64,000 bases of DNA from Alloscardovia omnicolens DSM 21503. Lineage in GTDB: Bacteria > Actinomycetota > Actinomycetes > Actinomycetales > Bifidobacteriaceae. The stretch lies in assembly GCF_000420505.1 (NCBI RefSeq), contig NZ_ATVB01000009.1, positions 1 to 64,000 of the forward strand, written 5' to 3'. Positions within the stretch are counted from its first letter, which is position 1. Every line of letters begins with the position of its first letter. The position numbers and the translations under genes are program-made. This document shows positions 7,693 through 16,578 of this stretch, piece after piece. Below the pieces are notes generated by a model that was not told the DNA's origin, did no database searches, and worked only from the letters and a program-made list of their open reading frames with translations.

Positions 7693-8736
7693 ATGAATAA
7701 TTTACAGAAGAACATATCGAGTTTACGAGCGAATGAGAAAAGACGAGTACATTATCCCCATGTTACTGTTCTGCGGTCCGTGGTTATGAACATTGAGTCG
7801 TTCTCAGCAGAAACTCCGCGTTGGCAGATTCGTTATGCACTAAATTTGGCAAGAATTGTGGGCGTATATCGTACACGGAAAAACCTGCAATACTTTACGC
7901 ATGAATCTGCCGTACTCTTACATGGCCTTTCGCCGTGGAACGTAGAGCCTTCAGTTTATGCTGCTACCAATAGCAATCGGCATAAAACAACGTTACCAAA
8001 AGTTACGATTAACACAGAGGTTTTTGAACCAAGAGAATTTCGTCCAACCTTTAGCCTGCAACGCAGCGATGAGTATCTAACAATCGACAATCTTCCGGTT
8101 GAGTCTCTGGAAAATACTGCTATTCGTATGGTTATTTCTCGTCCAGCGGTTGATGCGTTGGTTGCGGTATCCCAAATTCTGCATAGGCTTACGCGATTTT
8201 CGCATTTTCAATGGCAATATTCGCGTTCGTTAGAAAAACAAGTGAAACAGTCACTTCTTGTACGTTTAGACAAGATACAGAAAGAACACCCAAAGTTAGG
8301 TAATTATGACAGAGGAAGAGTACTCATAAACGTAGCCGATGCAGCTTGTGAATCAGCAGGAGAAGCAGCATTACAACCGATTTTATATGCGGTTTTCTCA
8401 GACGCTTTGGTGAGTCAGTATAAGATTCACATGAACGGTCATGATTATTTTGCAGATTTTGCAGTTCCAGAAGTGCATCTCATTATTGAATTTGATGGCG
8501 TGGGAAAAATGGGAACAAACGAACAAGAATTTAATGATGCTCTCCACGCCCAGCTCAATAGGCAAAATGCAATTGAGTCTTTGGGATATTCATTTATACG
8601 TGTGAAGTGGAATGATTTGCTCAATCCAACAGATCTCTACAATCGCTTCGTGAGGTATTCGATGAAAAAATATTCCGATTTTCACCTGCGTAGCAGTACT
8701 TTGAAAAGCTTACTTGAATCAGAAGCTGTTATATAA
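7693..8736 (+). CDS. DUF559 / AbiEi-like protein with a Vsr-type nuclease fold
   Basis: A 347-residue protein. The N-terminal half resembles the AbiEi-antitoxin-like region often found before DUF559: a helix-rich start, then THESAVLLHGL and a beta-rich middle. The C-terminal half carries the DUF559 signature: an acidic helix (CESAGEAAL), then DYFADFAVPEVHLIIEFDG, and an RVKWNDL end, a PD-(D/E)xK-like arrangement. The frame is open back to ATG 7513, but the extra 60 residues are low in family character and would run through the shared upstream element. ATG 7693, with AAGGA upstream, is therefore preferred. Function is unknown; such genes are typical of accessory, laterally moving DNA. Confidence 0.68.
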   Translation: MNNLQKNISSLRANEKRRVHYPHVTVLRSVVMNIESFSAETPRWQIRYALNLARIVGVYRTRKNLQYFTHESAVLLHGLSPWNVEPSVYAATNSNRHKTTLPKVTINTEVFEPREFRPTFSLQRSDEYLTIDNLPVESLENTAIRMVISRPAVDALVAVSQILHRLTRFSHFQWQYSRSLEKQVKQSLLVRLDKIQKEHPKLGNYDRGRVLINVADAACESAGEAALQPILYAVFSDALVSQYKIHMNGHDYFADFAVPEVHLIIEFDGVGKMGTNEQEFNDALHAQLNRQNAIESLGYSFIRVKWNDLLNPTDLYNRFVRYSMKKYSDFHLRSSTLKSLLESEAVI

Positions 8737-8814
8737 GTCTGCTATATAAACCCTAAAACCTAAAATCTCTTTTATTTCGCCTATATTCCACCTTTTATTC
8801 CCCTTGCTGTATGA

Positions 8815-8909
8815 TGTACACCACGGGGAGCTTGTGTAACAGGCTGAGAGGATGGTACGACCATCGACCCTTGAACCTGATGTGGATAATGCCAACGTAG
8901 GGAAATGCA
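8815..8909 (+). ncRNA. TPP riboswitch (THI element)
   Basis: The conserved blocks appear in order: GGGGAGC, GGCTGAGAGG, ACCCTTGAACCTGAT, and GGATAATGCCAACGTAGGGA. Thiamine pyrophosphate binding should lower expression of the salvage genes that follow. The first gene starts about 200 nt downstream. The stretch 8910-9108 holds a perfect palindrome (AAGTTCC/GGAACTT, 9057-9071) that could belong to the expression platform. No T-run follows it, so control of translation or of a distant terminator is not decided. Small frames in this leader look spurious. Confidence 0.95.
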
Positions 8910-9108
8910 GTGCATATCATTTCGTCGCGGAACGTTCCGTTTCAGGCCTCTCATAAACAACAGGAAACGAAGAAATGTGGCGATGTGTGCTCATACTCAT
9001 ACATTCGCCTCCGTGAGAACAGCTACTGCATCGCCGCATTCCTTCCCACTTTCAGAAAGTTCCGGGAACTTCAGAAACTTTCATGGAGTTACATTAAAGG
9101 GGTAAGTA

Positions 9109-9951
9109 ATGCTCACAGAAATGCTCACGAATGTTCGAGCACACAATCCGCTCGTTCACAACATCACGAATTATGTGACTGTGAACGATTGCGCCAACAT
9201 CGTTTTGGCTAGTGGTGGCTCGCCAATCATGGCAGACGGCATTGATGAAGTAGAAGAAATCACAACAATTTGCGCATCGCTTAACATTAATATTGGTACG
9301 CTTAACGATGCAACGCGCGAAGCAATGGTTCGTGCGGGCAAGCAAGCGAATAAAGTTAATCATCCAGTGGTTCTCGATCCAGTGGGCGTGGGAGCATCAA
9401 CTCTGCGTAACGAGACTATCGTTCAGCTTCTCAAAGAAGTGCAGTTTAGCGTTATCCGCGGCAATATTTCCGAAATTAAGTTCATTGCTGATTTGCTTGG
9501 CCTCGATGTAAATACAGCGTCTCAAAGCCGTGGAGTAGATGCCAGCGATGAAGATAAGGTTACGAAAGACAACCTCAATGAGGCAGCAGCTTTTGCGAAG
9601 GCTATGGCGCGCGCAACTGGCTCGGTTATTGCTATGACTGGTGCGATCGATGTAGTAGCAGATACAGAAAAAGCGTATTGCATTTTCAACGGTCACGCTG
9701 AAATGTCTACGATTACAGGATCTGGCTGCCAGCTTTCTGCTTTACTTGGCTCGTATTTGGGTGCTAACCCAACGACTCCATTAGATGCTGCCGCTGCTGC
9801 AGTTATTGTTATGGGTGTATGCGGTGAGATTGGTCATGAACGCATGACTGATGTAGACGGTAACTCCAGCTATCGCAACTATATTATTGACGCTGTTCAG
9901 CGCTTAACTTCTCAGCAGCTTGAAAACAAGGCACGTTATGAAGTTCGATAA
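9109..9951 (+). CDS. thiM: Hydroxyethylthiazole kinase
   Basis: This 280-residue kinase phosphorylates 4-methyl-5-(2-hydroxyethyl)thiazole, salvaging the thiazole half of thiamine in the cytosol. Family motifs are VHNITNYVTVNDCANI at the N-terminus, PVVLDPVGVGAS near residue 85, and TGSGCQLSALLG near 203, the ATP/substrate-binding loop of the ribokinase-like fold. AAAGGGG precedes ATG 9109. It is the first gene behind the TPP riboswitch and its 3' end overlaps thiE by 14 bases, so the two are translated from one message. Confidence 0.95.
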   Translation: MLTEMLTNVRAHNPLVHNITNYVTVNDCANIVLASGGSPIMADGIDEVEEITTICASLNINIGTLNDATREAMVRAGKQANKVNHPVVLDPVGVGASTLRNETIVQLLKEVQFSVIRGNISEIKFIADLLGLDVNTASQSRGVDASDEDKVTKDNLNEAAAFAKAMARATGSVIAMTGAIDVVADTEKAYCIFNGHAEMSTITGSGCQLSALLGSYLGANPTTPLDAAAAAVIVMGVCGEIGHERMTDVDGNSSYRNYIIDAVQRLTSQQLENKARYEVR

Positions 9952-10603
9952 CCGCAAGCAAGCCGTTAAAGATATGATGCTACTGTATGGCGTTACTGAC
10001 CGCACGTGGTCAAGTAATTACCCGCTTATACAGCGCATTACAGAAGCTTTAGATAACGGCATGACGTGCGTTCAGCTGCGTGAAAAACATATGAGTGACG
10101 AGGATTTTCTCTCTGAAGCTCGCGAAGTGAGCGCTTTATGCAAGCACTATAATGTTCCGTTTATTATTAACGACAACGTTGATGTAGCTATTGCTTGTGG
10201 CGCTGACGGTATTCACGTTGGTCAAAGTGACGAAGCTGCCACACAGGTGCGCGCTCGCGTAGGCAGTTCCATGATTGTAGGTGTGTCTGCATCAAGCCTT
10301 GAGGAAGCTATTAAAGCTGAAAAAGATGGTGCAGATTATGTGGGAGTGGGTGCTGTTTTCAGCACATCCACCAAAGCAGATGCCGACTACCTCAGTATGG
10401 ATGAGCTACGTGCAATTTGCGAGACTGTGAATATTCCTACCGTTGCTATTGGCGGCATTCACGCAGGAAATATTCAGCTTCTGCAAGGCACAGGTATCGA
10501 TGGCGTAGCGGTCGTCTCCGCCATTTTTGGTGCGGACGATTCGGCTGCAGCCACCGCTCAGTTGCGCGCGCTCGCTGAGAAAGTAGTGCCCGAGCATGCT
10601 TAA
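9938..10603 (+). CDS. thiE: Thiamine-phosphate synthase
   Basis: A 221-residue TIM-barrel enzyme that joins HMP pyrophosphate to thiazole phosphate, giving thiamine monophosphate. It has the ThiE motifs VQLREKHMSDEDF, IINDNVDVA, GADGIHVGQSD, GVGAVFSTSTK and VAIGGI. The start is taken at ATG 9938, inside the thiM 3' end. An in-frame TTG at 9920 would overlap more deeply and ATG 9974 would cut the first helix. It overlaps the following HAD gene by 8 bases, so thiM-thiE-HAD are translationally coupled. Confidence 0.95.
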   Translation: MKFDNRKQAVKDMMLLYGVTDRTWSSNYPLIQRITEALDNGMTCVQLREKHMSDEDFLSEAREVSALCKHYNVPFIINDNVDVAIACGADGIHVGQSDEAATQVRARVGSSMIVGVSASSLEEAIKAEKDGADYVGVGAVFSTSTKADADYLSMDELRAICETVNIPTVAIGGIHAGNIQLLQGTGIDGVAVVSAIFGADDSAAATAQLRALAEKVVPEHA

Positions 10604-11234
10604 ACGCTACGTTGTGTGGGATATGGACGGAACTTTGATTGATTCTATGGAGATGTGGACCAATTTGGTTGGCGAGTACTTGGAATCGCAAGACATTTCG
10701 CCCGTAGATCACGCGCAGCTCGTGAAGCAGTTAGATATGCTGACCGTAAGCGAGGGAACAGCTTTGTTATCCCAACATTTTCCTCGCTTAGGCAGTCCGC
10801 GCGCTATAGAGCAGCAGATTGATGCGCTGCTAGAGCGTCATTACCGCGAAGACCTCGTTCTTAAACCAGGCGTCGAGCAAGCTTTGCGCTGTCTGAGCAG
10901 AAAAGACGTGCACATGTGCGTGGCATCCGCCACAGCAGAACCGCTTATTCAAGCGTGTTTAGCGCGCTTAGGTGTGCTGCATCATTTTGATTTTCTACTC
11001 TCGTGCGAAACATTGCAGACGAGCAAGCGCGAGCCGAGGATTTACTTGGAAGCAGCCAAGCGCTGGGCAGTCAAACCGAGCGATATAGCCGTGTGCGAGG
11101 ATGCGTATCATGCGCTCGAAACCGCGCATAAAGCGGGTTTCTATACGGTCGCGGTTTTCGATCAATCAAACGCGAATCAGTGGGCAGACTGCCTAAAAAT
11201 CGCGGACGAATCAATCATAAACAAAGAAGAATAA
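10596..11234 (+). CDS. HAD-IA hydrolase in the thiamine salvage operon
   Basis: A 212-residue haloacid-dehalogenase-type phosphatase with all four motifs: DMDGTLID (motif I, near residue 9), a VASATAEP-type motif II, the lysine of SKREPRIY (motif III), and CEDAYHAL (motif IV). A helical cap lies between motifs I and II. It starts inside thiE and stops immediately before thiD, placing it firmly in the operon. The obvious candidate substrate is thiamine monophosphate or another phosphorylated salvage intermediate, but this is inference from position; sequence does not fix HAD substrates. Confidence 0.82.
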   Translation: MLKRYVVWDMDGTLIDSMEMWTNLVGEYLESQDISPVDHAQLVKQLDMLTVSEGTALLSQHFPRLGSPRAIEQQIDALLERHYREDLVLKPGVEQALRCLSRKDVHMCVASATAEPLIQACLARLGVLHHFDFLLSCETLQTSKREPRIYLEAAKRWAVKPSDIAVCEDAYHALETAHKAGFYTVAVFDQSNANQWADCLKIADESIINKEE

Positions 11235-12047
11235 ATGAAAACAGTATTATCCATTGCCGGAAGCGACTGCAGCGGCGGCGCCGGTATCCAAGCGGACCTG
11301 AAGACCATGACCATGAACGGCGTGTACGCGATGACAGCGATCACCGCGCTGACCGCGCAAAACACGACCGGAGTGCAAGCGGTAATGGAGGTGACGCCTA
11401 CCTTCCTTGAGCAGCAGATCGACAGTATTTTTACGGATATCGCGCTCGACGCGGTAAAAATCGGAATGATCTCCTCACCTGAGCTCGTCGATGTTATCGC
11501 GAAAAAACTGCGCGAATACGAGGCGCACAATATTGTACTGGATCCTGTGATGGTGGCTACCAGCGGTAGTGCGCTGTCGACGAGCAGCACTATCGAGGAG
11601 ATGAAAAATCAGCTTTTCGCGCTCGCAACCGTTATAACGCCTAATATTCCCGAAGCGCAAGTGTTGTGGGGCAAGAACATCGACACTGCCAATCAGATGG
11701 AAGAAGCGGCAGCAGATATCGCGAAACGGTACGGATGCTCGGTACTGGTCAAGGGCGGTCATCGCGTAAACGATGCGAACGACTACCTGTTCGACGTGGA
11801 CGCGGATAAGGGAACGTGGTTCGTCGGTCAGCGCATAAATAACACGAATACGCACGGAACTGGTTGCACGCTTTCGAGCGCAATTGCCTCGAACCTGGCG
11901 AAGGGATACGACCTCGACGAATCTATTGAGCGCGCGAAAAACTATCTGAGCGACGCGCTCGCCGCCATGCTCGACCTGGGCAAGGGGAGCGGTCCGATGC
12001 AGCACAATTTCAATCTGAACGGCACATATAAGGAAGTAAAGGAATAA
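11235..12047 (+). CDS. thiD: Hydroxymethylpyrimidine/phosphomethylpyrimidine kinase
   Basis: A 270-residue ribokinase-family enzyme that phosphorylates HMP twice to give HMP pyrophosphate for ThiE. Motifs include SIAGSDCSGGAGIQADLKT at residues 5-23, VKIGMISSPE, VLDPVMVATSG, TPNIPEA, LVKGGH and the anion-hole loop NTHGTGCTLSSAIA. ATG follows the HAD stop directly. Sampled lines run 53-58% GC, higher than thiM and most of the window, and codons such as GCG, GAC and CTC are common. This suggests a different recent origin for this part of the operon. Confidence 0.95.
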   Translation: MKTVLSIAGSDCSGGAGIQADLKTMTMNGVYAMTAITALTAQNTTGVQAVMEVTPTFLEQQIDSIFTDIALDAVKIGMISSPELVDVIAKKLREYEAHNIVLDPVMVATSGSALSTSSTIEEMKNQLFALATVITPNIPEAQVLWGKNIDTANQMEEAAADIAKRYGCSVLVKGGHRVNDANDYLFDVDADKGTWFVGQRINNTNTHGTGCTLSSAIASNLAKGYDLDESIERAKNYLSDALAAMLDLGKGSGPMQHNFNLNGTYKEVKE

Positions 12048-12049
12048 TA

Positions 12050-12715
12050 ATGAACGCAACAGAACGCTTACTGGCAGACAGCAAAGATATTTGGGATCAG
12101 TACTACACACATCCGTTTATTCTAGGACTGCAAAACGGCGACCTCGATCCAGACAAATTCCGTTTCTACATTCTGCAGGACTATCTATATCTCGAGGAGT
12201 ATGCCAAGGTTTTCGCAGTGGGCGTGGCCAAGGCAAAATCGCATGAGCTTATGCAGACTTTCTCGGGAATTCTTACAGCAATTACGCATGTGGAAATGAA
12301 TTTGCACAACGGATATATGGGCAAGTTCAATGTGAAGCCGCAGGAGCTGGGCAATAGCTCACGCAGTCTCGATAATCTTTCGTACACCTCGTACATGCTG
12401 CGCGTGGCATACGAGGCCGGCGAGGTGGAGATTCTTGCGGCAATTTTGTCGTGCGCGATTAGCTACGAATATATTGCGAACAATATTGTGAAGAACAATC
12501 CGAAGGCTACTGAACACGAACTGTACGGCGAGTGGGTTAGCTGCTATTCGGGCGAGGAATATGCTGCGAACAATCGCTCGCTCACCGAGACTTTTAACCG
12601 TTTGGCTGTCGATTATTCCGACAAGCAGATGGCTGAGCTCAGCGAAATCTTCCGCCGCTGCTCGCAGTATGAGCTTGATTTCTGGGAGATGGGCTGGAAC
12701 AAGGCGATGGTCTAA
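12050..12715 (+). CDS. tenA: Aminopyrimidine aminohydrolase / thiaminase II (TenA)
   Basis: A 221-residue all-helical TenA protein. It hydrolyses amino-HMP from degraded thiamine, or thiamine itself, to HMP, feeding ThiD. It shows DPDKFRFYILQDYLYLEEYAKVF early, the nucleophile region ILSCAISYEYI near residue 136, and the C-terminal YELDFWEMGW with the conserved Glu. It starts 2 bases after thiD. With ThiD, ThiM and ThiE it completes a salvage set. ThiC, ThiG and ThiS are not in the window, so de novo synthesis cannot be inferred here. Confidence 0.93.
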   Translation: MNATERLLADSKDIWDQYYTHPFILGLQNGDLDPDKFRFYILQDYLYLEEYAKVFAVGVAKAKSHELMQTFSGILTAITHVEMNLHNGYMGKFNVKPQELGNSSRSLDNLSYTSYMLRVAYEAGEVEILAAILSCAISYEYIANNIVKNNPKATEHELYGEWVSCYSGEEYAANNRSLTETFNRLAVDYSDKQMAELSEIFRRCSQYELDFWEMGWNKAMV

Positions 12716-12726
12716 GCTGGCGAATC

Positions 12727-12745
12727 GCTTCGCTGTGTGCGAAGC
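12727..12745 (+). terminator. Hairpin after the thiamine operon
   Basis: GCTTCGC pairs with GCGAAGC over a 5-base loop, 11 bases after the tenA stop. There is no T-run, so it is only a possible terminator. Confidence 0.35.
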
Positions 12746-12784
12746 TTGCCTGCGCTCTGGCTTGCTCTCGTCTGGCGAGGTGAG

Positions 12785-12863
12785 TATAATATGTTAGGTT
12801 CTCCGGTTCACGCTTAACACAAGGTTATGCGACCCGGGTTCCTTAGATTCCCTAGGAGATATT
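12785..12863 (+). promoter_or_regulatory. rpmE promoter and 5' leader, candidate L31 leader RNA
   Basis: TATAAT at 12785-12790 is followed by a leader of about 70 nt with small inverted repeats (ACCCGGGT, CCTTAG/CTAGG) ending in TAGGAGAT before the ATG. Actinobacterial rpmE genes are known to carry autoregulatory L31 leader motifs. Whether this leader fits that model was not tested. Confidence 0.4.
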
Positions 12864-13073
12864 ATGAAGCAGGACATTCATCCTGAATATGTGGCAACTG
12901 AAGTTGTATGCTCTTGCGGCAACACTTTCGTTACCCGTTCTACCGTAAAGAGCGGTCATATTACTGCAGACGTGTGCTCTAACTGCCATCCTTTCTACAC
13001 TGGTAAGCAGAAGATTCTCGATACTGGTGGTCGTGTGGCTCGCTTCGAAGCACGCTACGGTAAGAAGAACTAG
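12864..13073 (+). CDS. rpmE: 50S ribosomal protein L31, zinc-binding type
   Basis: A 69-residue protein of normal length for bacterial L31. It begins MKQDIHPEY and carries two Cys pairs, VVCSCGNTF and [12 protein letters not shown]. Together these mark the zinc-binding (C+) form of L31. It ends in a basic RYGKKN tail. It precedes prfA as in other actinobacteria, with its own promoter and a probable terminator between them. Confidence 0.97.
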   Translation: MKQDIHPEYVATEVVCSCGNTFVTRSTVKSGHITADVCSNCHPFYTGKQKILDTGGRVARFEARYGKKN

Positions 13074-13090
13074 CTCTTTTAAAACGTCAT

Positions 13091-13158
13091 CCAGCGCTTT
13101 CGCGGGCTGTGCGGCTTTCGGTTGCACGCGCGGCGAGGCGGCTGGTTGGCGTTTTTTA
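13091..13158 (+). terminator. Probable terminator between rpmE and prfA
   Basis: A GC-rich stretch closed by CCAGC (13091) and GCTGG (13141), with inner inverted pieces, is followed by GCGTTTTTTAAT. The stem is imperfect but the T6 run is clear. Confidence 0.45.
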
Positions 13159-13265
13159 ATACAGATTTTTGATTGTTATAGAGATTTAAGAAAGCGGCTC
13201 GTTTCGCAGGCAGTTTGATTTGGCTGGAGCGGGCGCGCAACGGACTTTGAGGAAAGGCACAGCCA

Positions 13266-14366
13266 GTGGCATCTGAGAATCAGTTCCCAGCAGCTCAAAC
13301 TGCTCTTGAGGAATACCATAATATCGAAGCTGAGATGAGCCAGCCTGACGTGGCGTCCAATCCAGATAAGATTCGCAAGCTGGGCCGTCGCCATGCGGAG
13401 CTCGGTCAGATCGTGTCGGCTTACCAGAAGTACCTGGACGTAACCGAGAACCTGGAAGCCGCCCAAGAGCTTGCCAGTGAAGACCCTGACTTCGCCGAAG
13501 AAGCAGCGCGTTTGCAGGCTGAGCTTCCTGAAGTTGAAGAAAACTTGCGTAAGGCTTTGATTCCTCGCGATCCAGATGATGCCTCCGATACGATTATGGA
13601 GATTAAGGCAGGCGCAGGCGGCGAAGAAGCTGCTTTGTTCGCGGGTGATTTGCTACGTATGTATATGCGCTATGCAGAAAAGCGCGGCTGGGCGTACGAA
13701 ATTCAGTCGCAAAATGCCACTGAATTGGGTGGCGTGAAGGATGTGCAGATTGCTTTCCGCGCCAAGGGTACTGTTGCTCCTGCTGATGGTGTGTGGGCAA
13801 GCCTCAAATATGAAGGTGGCGTGCACCGTGTGCAGCGTATTCCAGTAACCGAATCGCAGGGTCGTATTCAGACCTCTGCAGCAGGCGTTATCGTTTTCCC
13901 TGAAGCAGAAGACGACAATGATGAGATTGAGATTGATCAGAAAGATTTGAAGATTGATATTTTCATGTCTTCAGGTCCCGGCGGTCAGTCTGTGAACACA
14001 ACGTATTCTGCTGTGCGTATGACTCATATTCCAACTGGAATTGTGGTGTCTATGCAGGATGAGAAGTCTCAGATTCAAAACCGCGCTGCTGCTTTGCGCG
14101 TGCTCAAGTCTCGTTTATTGGCTATGAAGCATGAAGAGGAAGCTGCGGCAGCTGCAGATATGCGTCATTCTCAGGTACGCACTTTGGATCGTTCTGAGCG
14201 TATTCGCACCTATAACTTCCCAGAAAACCGTATTGTGGATCATCGCACAAATTACAAGGCATATAACTTGGATGCTGTGCTTGATGGTGATTTGCAAGCA
14301 GTAATTGATTCTGATATCCAGGCTGATGAGGCTGCACGTCTTGCCAGCCAGAACGGCGAAAACTAA
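13266..14366 (+). CDS. prfA: Peptide chain release factor 1
   Basis: A 366-residue class I release factor that reads UAA and UAG. The codon-recognition tripeptide of RF1 type (P-x-T) is present as IPVTES near residue 192. The GGQ peptidyl-tRNA hydrolysis motif ([12 protein letters not shown]) lies near residue 239. The start is GTG 13266 behind GAGGAAAGG. It is followed by prmC, whose enzyme methylates the GGQ glutamine. Confidence 0.97.
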   Translation: MASENQFPAAQTALEEYHNIEAEMSQPDVASNPDKIRKLGRRHAELGQIVSAYQKYLDVTENLEAAQELASEDPDFAEEAARLQAELPEVEENLRKALIPRDPDDASDTIMEIKAGAGGEEAALFAGDLLRMYMRYAEKRGWAYEIQSQNATELGGVKDVQIAFRAKGTVAPADGVWASLKYEGGVHRVQRIPVTESQGRIQTSAAGVIVFPEAEDDNDEIEIDQKDLKIDIFMSSGPGGQSVNTTYSAVRMTHIPTGIVVSMQDEKSQIQNRAAALRVLKSRLLAMKHEEEAAAAADMRHSQVRTLDRSERIRTYNFPENRIVDHRTNYKAYNLDAVLDGDLQAVIDSDIQADEAARLASQNGEN

Positions 14367-14380
14367 AACGATTGCTAGGG

Positions 14381-14437
14381 CAGTGCTGGTTGGTAGTGGC
14401 TCGCTGATATAACGGCCAGTTCAACGACAACCAGCAC
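14381..14437 (+). promoter_or_regulatory. Inverted repeat between prfA and prmC
   Basis: GTGCTGGTTG (14381) is matched by CAACCAGCAC (about 14428), giving a long-loop hairpin ahead of prmC. It could attenuate or stabilise the message; there is no T-run. Confidence 0.3.
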
Positions 14438-14493
14438 ATCACCAGCACACCAATTGGCACACTAACGAGCACAATACTGATAAGAGTTTTCTC

Positions 14494-15432
14494 GTGATTG
14501 ATTATGCTGAAAATGCTGATGTGCGCACTGTTGTATTGCAGTGCGCACAGCGCTTGTGTGCAGCTGGAGTAGGGCAAGATTTCTCTGATACACAGCCTGA
14601 AGTAGCCCGTCACGAGGTGACGGTTTTGCTGGCTGAAGCTTGCGGACTGAATGCGCGCGATATTCAAGCCGCCTCTTTAATGGGTAAAACGTTGGGAGAG
14701 CTGGGAACTGCTATTCAGTTGAAGCGTTTTAATAAGTGGGTAGAGCGTCGTGAGAAGCGCGAACCATTGCAGCATATTGTGGGGCGCGCTCCATTTCGTT
14801 ACTTAGATTTACTTGTAGGCCCAGGCGTTTTTATTCCTCGACCGGAAACAGAACTGCTGATTGATGAGGCTTTAGAATATGTACGTTCGCTGCGGTCTTC
14901 TCAATCTTCCAGCGCAGCTGTGCGCATTGTGGATTTATGTGCGGGTTCCGGTGCTCTGGGATTAGCTGCTGCAACCGAGATTGATTCGAGTTATGTGTGG
15001 GCTGTTGAACTGTCTGAACAAGCCTTTGTGTATGCGCAGAAAAATAGCCGGCGAGTCCAAGCGCGTAATTATGAAGTTATACAAGCCGATGCCACGCTTG
15101 AACAGACTTTGCAAGATTTAAACGGAACAGTAGATATAGTTCTGAGTAATCCACCGTATATTCCTCTTACCGATATTCCTGAGCAAGTTGAGGCGCGCGA
15201 ATCCGACCCTGATATGGCGCTGTATGGAGCAAGCGATGACGGTATGAAAATTCCGTCTCTGATTATTCAACGAGTATCGCAATTGCTGAAAACTGGGGGA
15301 TTGCTGTTAATGGAGCATGACTGGAGTCAGGGAAAGAGTACCTGTGAACAGGCACGAAACTGTGGGTTTAGTAGTGCACAAACGCACCGAGATTTCGCTG
15401 GAAAAGAACGTTATCTGCGTGCCATAAAATAA
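14494..15432 (+). CDS. prmC: Release factor glutamine N5-methyltransferase
   Basis: A 312-residue SAM-dependent methyltransferase that modifies the GGQ glutamine of RF1 and RF2. It has an N-terminal helical domain (residues about 1-90), QHIVGRAPF, FIPRPETELLIDEAL, the SAM loop VDLCAGSGALGLA, and the catalytic NPPYIP near residue 218. The GTG start at 14494 lacks a convincing ribosome binding site. Its position after prfA matches the conserved gene pair. Confidence 0.93.
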   Translation: MIDYAENADVRTVVLQCAQRLCAAGVGQDFSDTQPEVARHEVTVLLAEACGLNARDIQAASLMGKTLGELGTAIQLKRFNKWVERREKREPLQHIVGRAPFRYLDLLVGPGVFIPRPETELLIDEALEYVRSLRSSQSSSAAVRIVDLCAGSGALGLAAATEIDSSYVWAVELSEQAFVYAQKNSRRVQARNYEVIQADATLEQTLQDLNGTVDIVLSNPPYIPLTDIPEQVEARESDPDMALYGASDDGMKIPSLIIQRVSQLLKTGGLLLMEHDWSQGKSTCEQARNCGFSSAQTHRDFAGKERYLRAIK

Positions 15433-15491
15433 AGACAGTGCAACGTAGCCGCACACACCTTGCGTATACCTAATACTGTTAAGGAGGACAT

Positions 15492-16469
15492 ATGAAGTAT
15501 GCGCAACTAGGGAAAACAGGTATTGAAGTATCACGTTTATGCGTTGGTGGAATGTCTTTCGGTTAACGTTTCGAGGATTTTCATCAATGGACGCTCGACC
15601 AAGATAGCACTACAGAAATGATTAAACAGGCTCTTGATTTAGGCGTTAATTTTATAGATACCGCTAATACGTATGCGCATGGCACAAGTGAAGAATTTAT
15701 TGGTGGAGCACTGAAAACTTTAGGTGTGAAGCGTGAAGATGTGGTGCTGGCAACAAAAGTGTATTTTAATGAGGGAAAACTTTCCCGCAGCGCAATTAAA
15801 AGAGAAATTGATGGAAGCCTTCAACGTTTAGGCGTTGACTATGTAGATCTCTATCAGATTCACCGTTTTGATTACGATACGCCTATTGAAGAAACTATGG
15901 AAACCTTAGACGAGCTTGTAAAAGCTGGTAAAGTCCGTGCTTTGGGAGCTTCTGCAATGTATGGGTACCAATTCCATAATATGCAGATTATTGCTGAAAA
16001 GAATGGGTGGACTCAGTTTTCTACTATGCAAAATCACTATAATTTGCTTTACCGTGAAGATGAACGTGAGCTTATTCCAGTGTGCAAACAGTATGGAGTT
16101 TCTCTTGTGCCATATAGCCCTCTTGCAGCAGGGCATTTAACACGTTCCACATGGGATAATAGCGCATCTGAGCGCAGTATGAGCGATAAAGTAGCGCGTT
16201 CAAAATATGATGCATCTCGCGCTCATGATGAACAGATTATTAAGCGAGTACATGAGTTATCTCTCCGTTATGGCGTATCTATGGCACAAATTTCTCTAGC
16301 ATGGTTGGCATCGCAAGGAGTGACAGCACCTATTGTGGGCGCTACTTCGCCACGTCATTTTGCAGATGCTGTGCGCTATGGTGACGTTGAATTAACTCAG
16401 ACTGATGTTGATTACCTCAGTGAACCATATGTGGCACATGAACTTGTAGGCTTAATAGAACATAAGTAA
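15492..16469 (+). pseudogene. Aldo/keto reductase interrupted by an in-frame stop codon
   Basis: The reading frame starts at ATG 15492 behind AAGGAGG and encodes a normal aldo/keto reductase N-terminus (MKYAQLGKTGIEVSRLCVGG, then MSFG). It then meets TAA at 15564-15566, codon 25. The same frame continues without a gap (RFEDFHQWTLDQDST) through DTANTYAHGTSEEFIGGAL, the catalytic-region lysine of VVLATKV, VDLYQIHRFD and the end at 16469. Related proteins usually have Lys after SFG, so one A-to-T change (AAA to TAA) explains the stop. Restart at ATG 15618 would remove the first strand and NADPH-site residues, so the product is probably inactive. A sequencing error is possible. Confidence 0.88.
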
Positions 16470-16578
16470 GTTTACGTGTTCATTCAGTGGACGTACTGAA
16501 TAAAGTGTTTAATTATTTCTTAGAATAAACACAGCAATTAGCCTATTACGGAAGTCTTTCAAGGAAGAAGGAGACCTC

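Noticed and set aside
8905-9212. Small coding frames in the thiM leader
   Set aside because: They overlap the riboswitch tail or the thiM start, lack ribosome binding sites and resemble nothing.
11475-12110. 211-residue minus-strand frame over thiD
   Set aside because: Antisense shadow favoured by the higher GC of thiD; no motifs.
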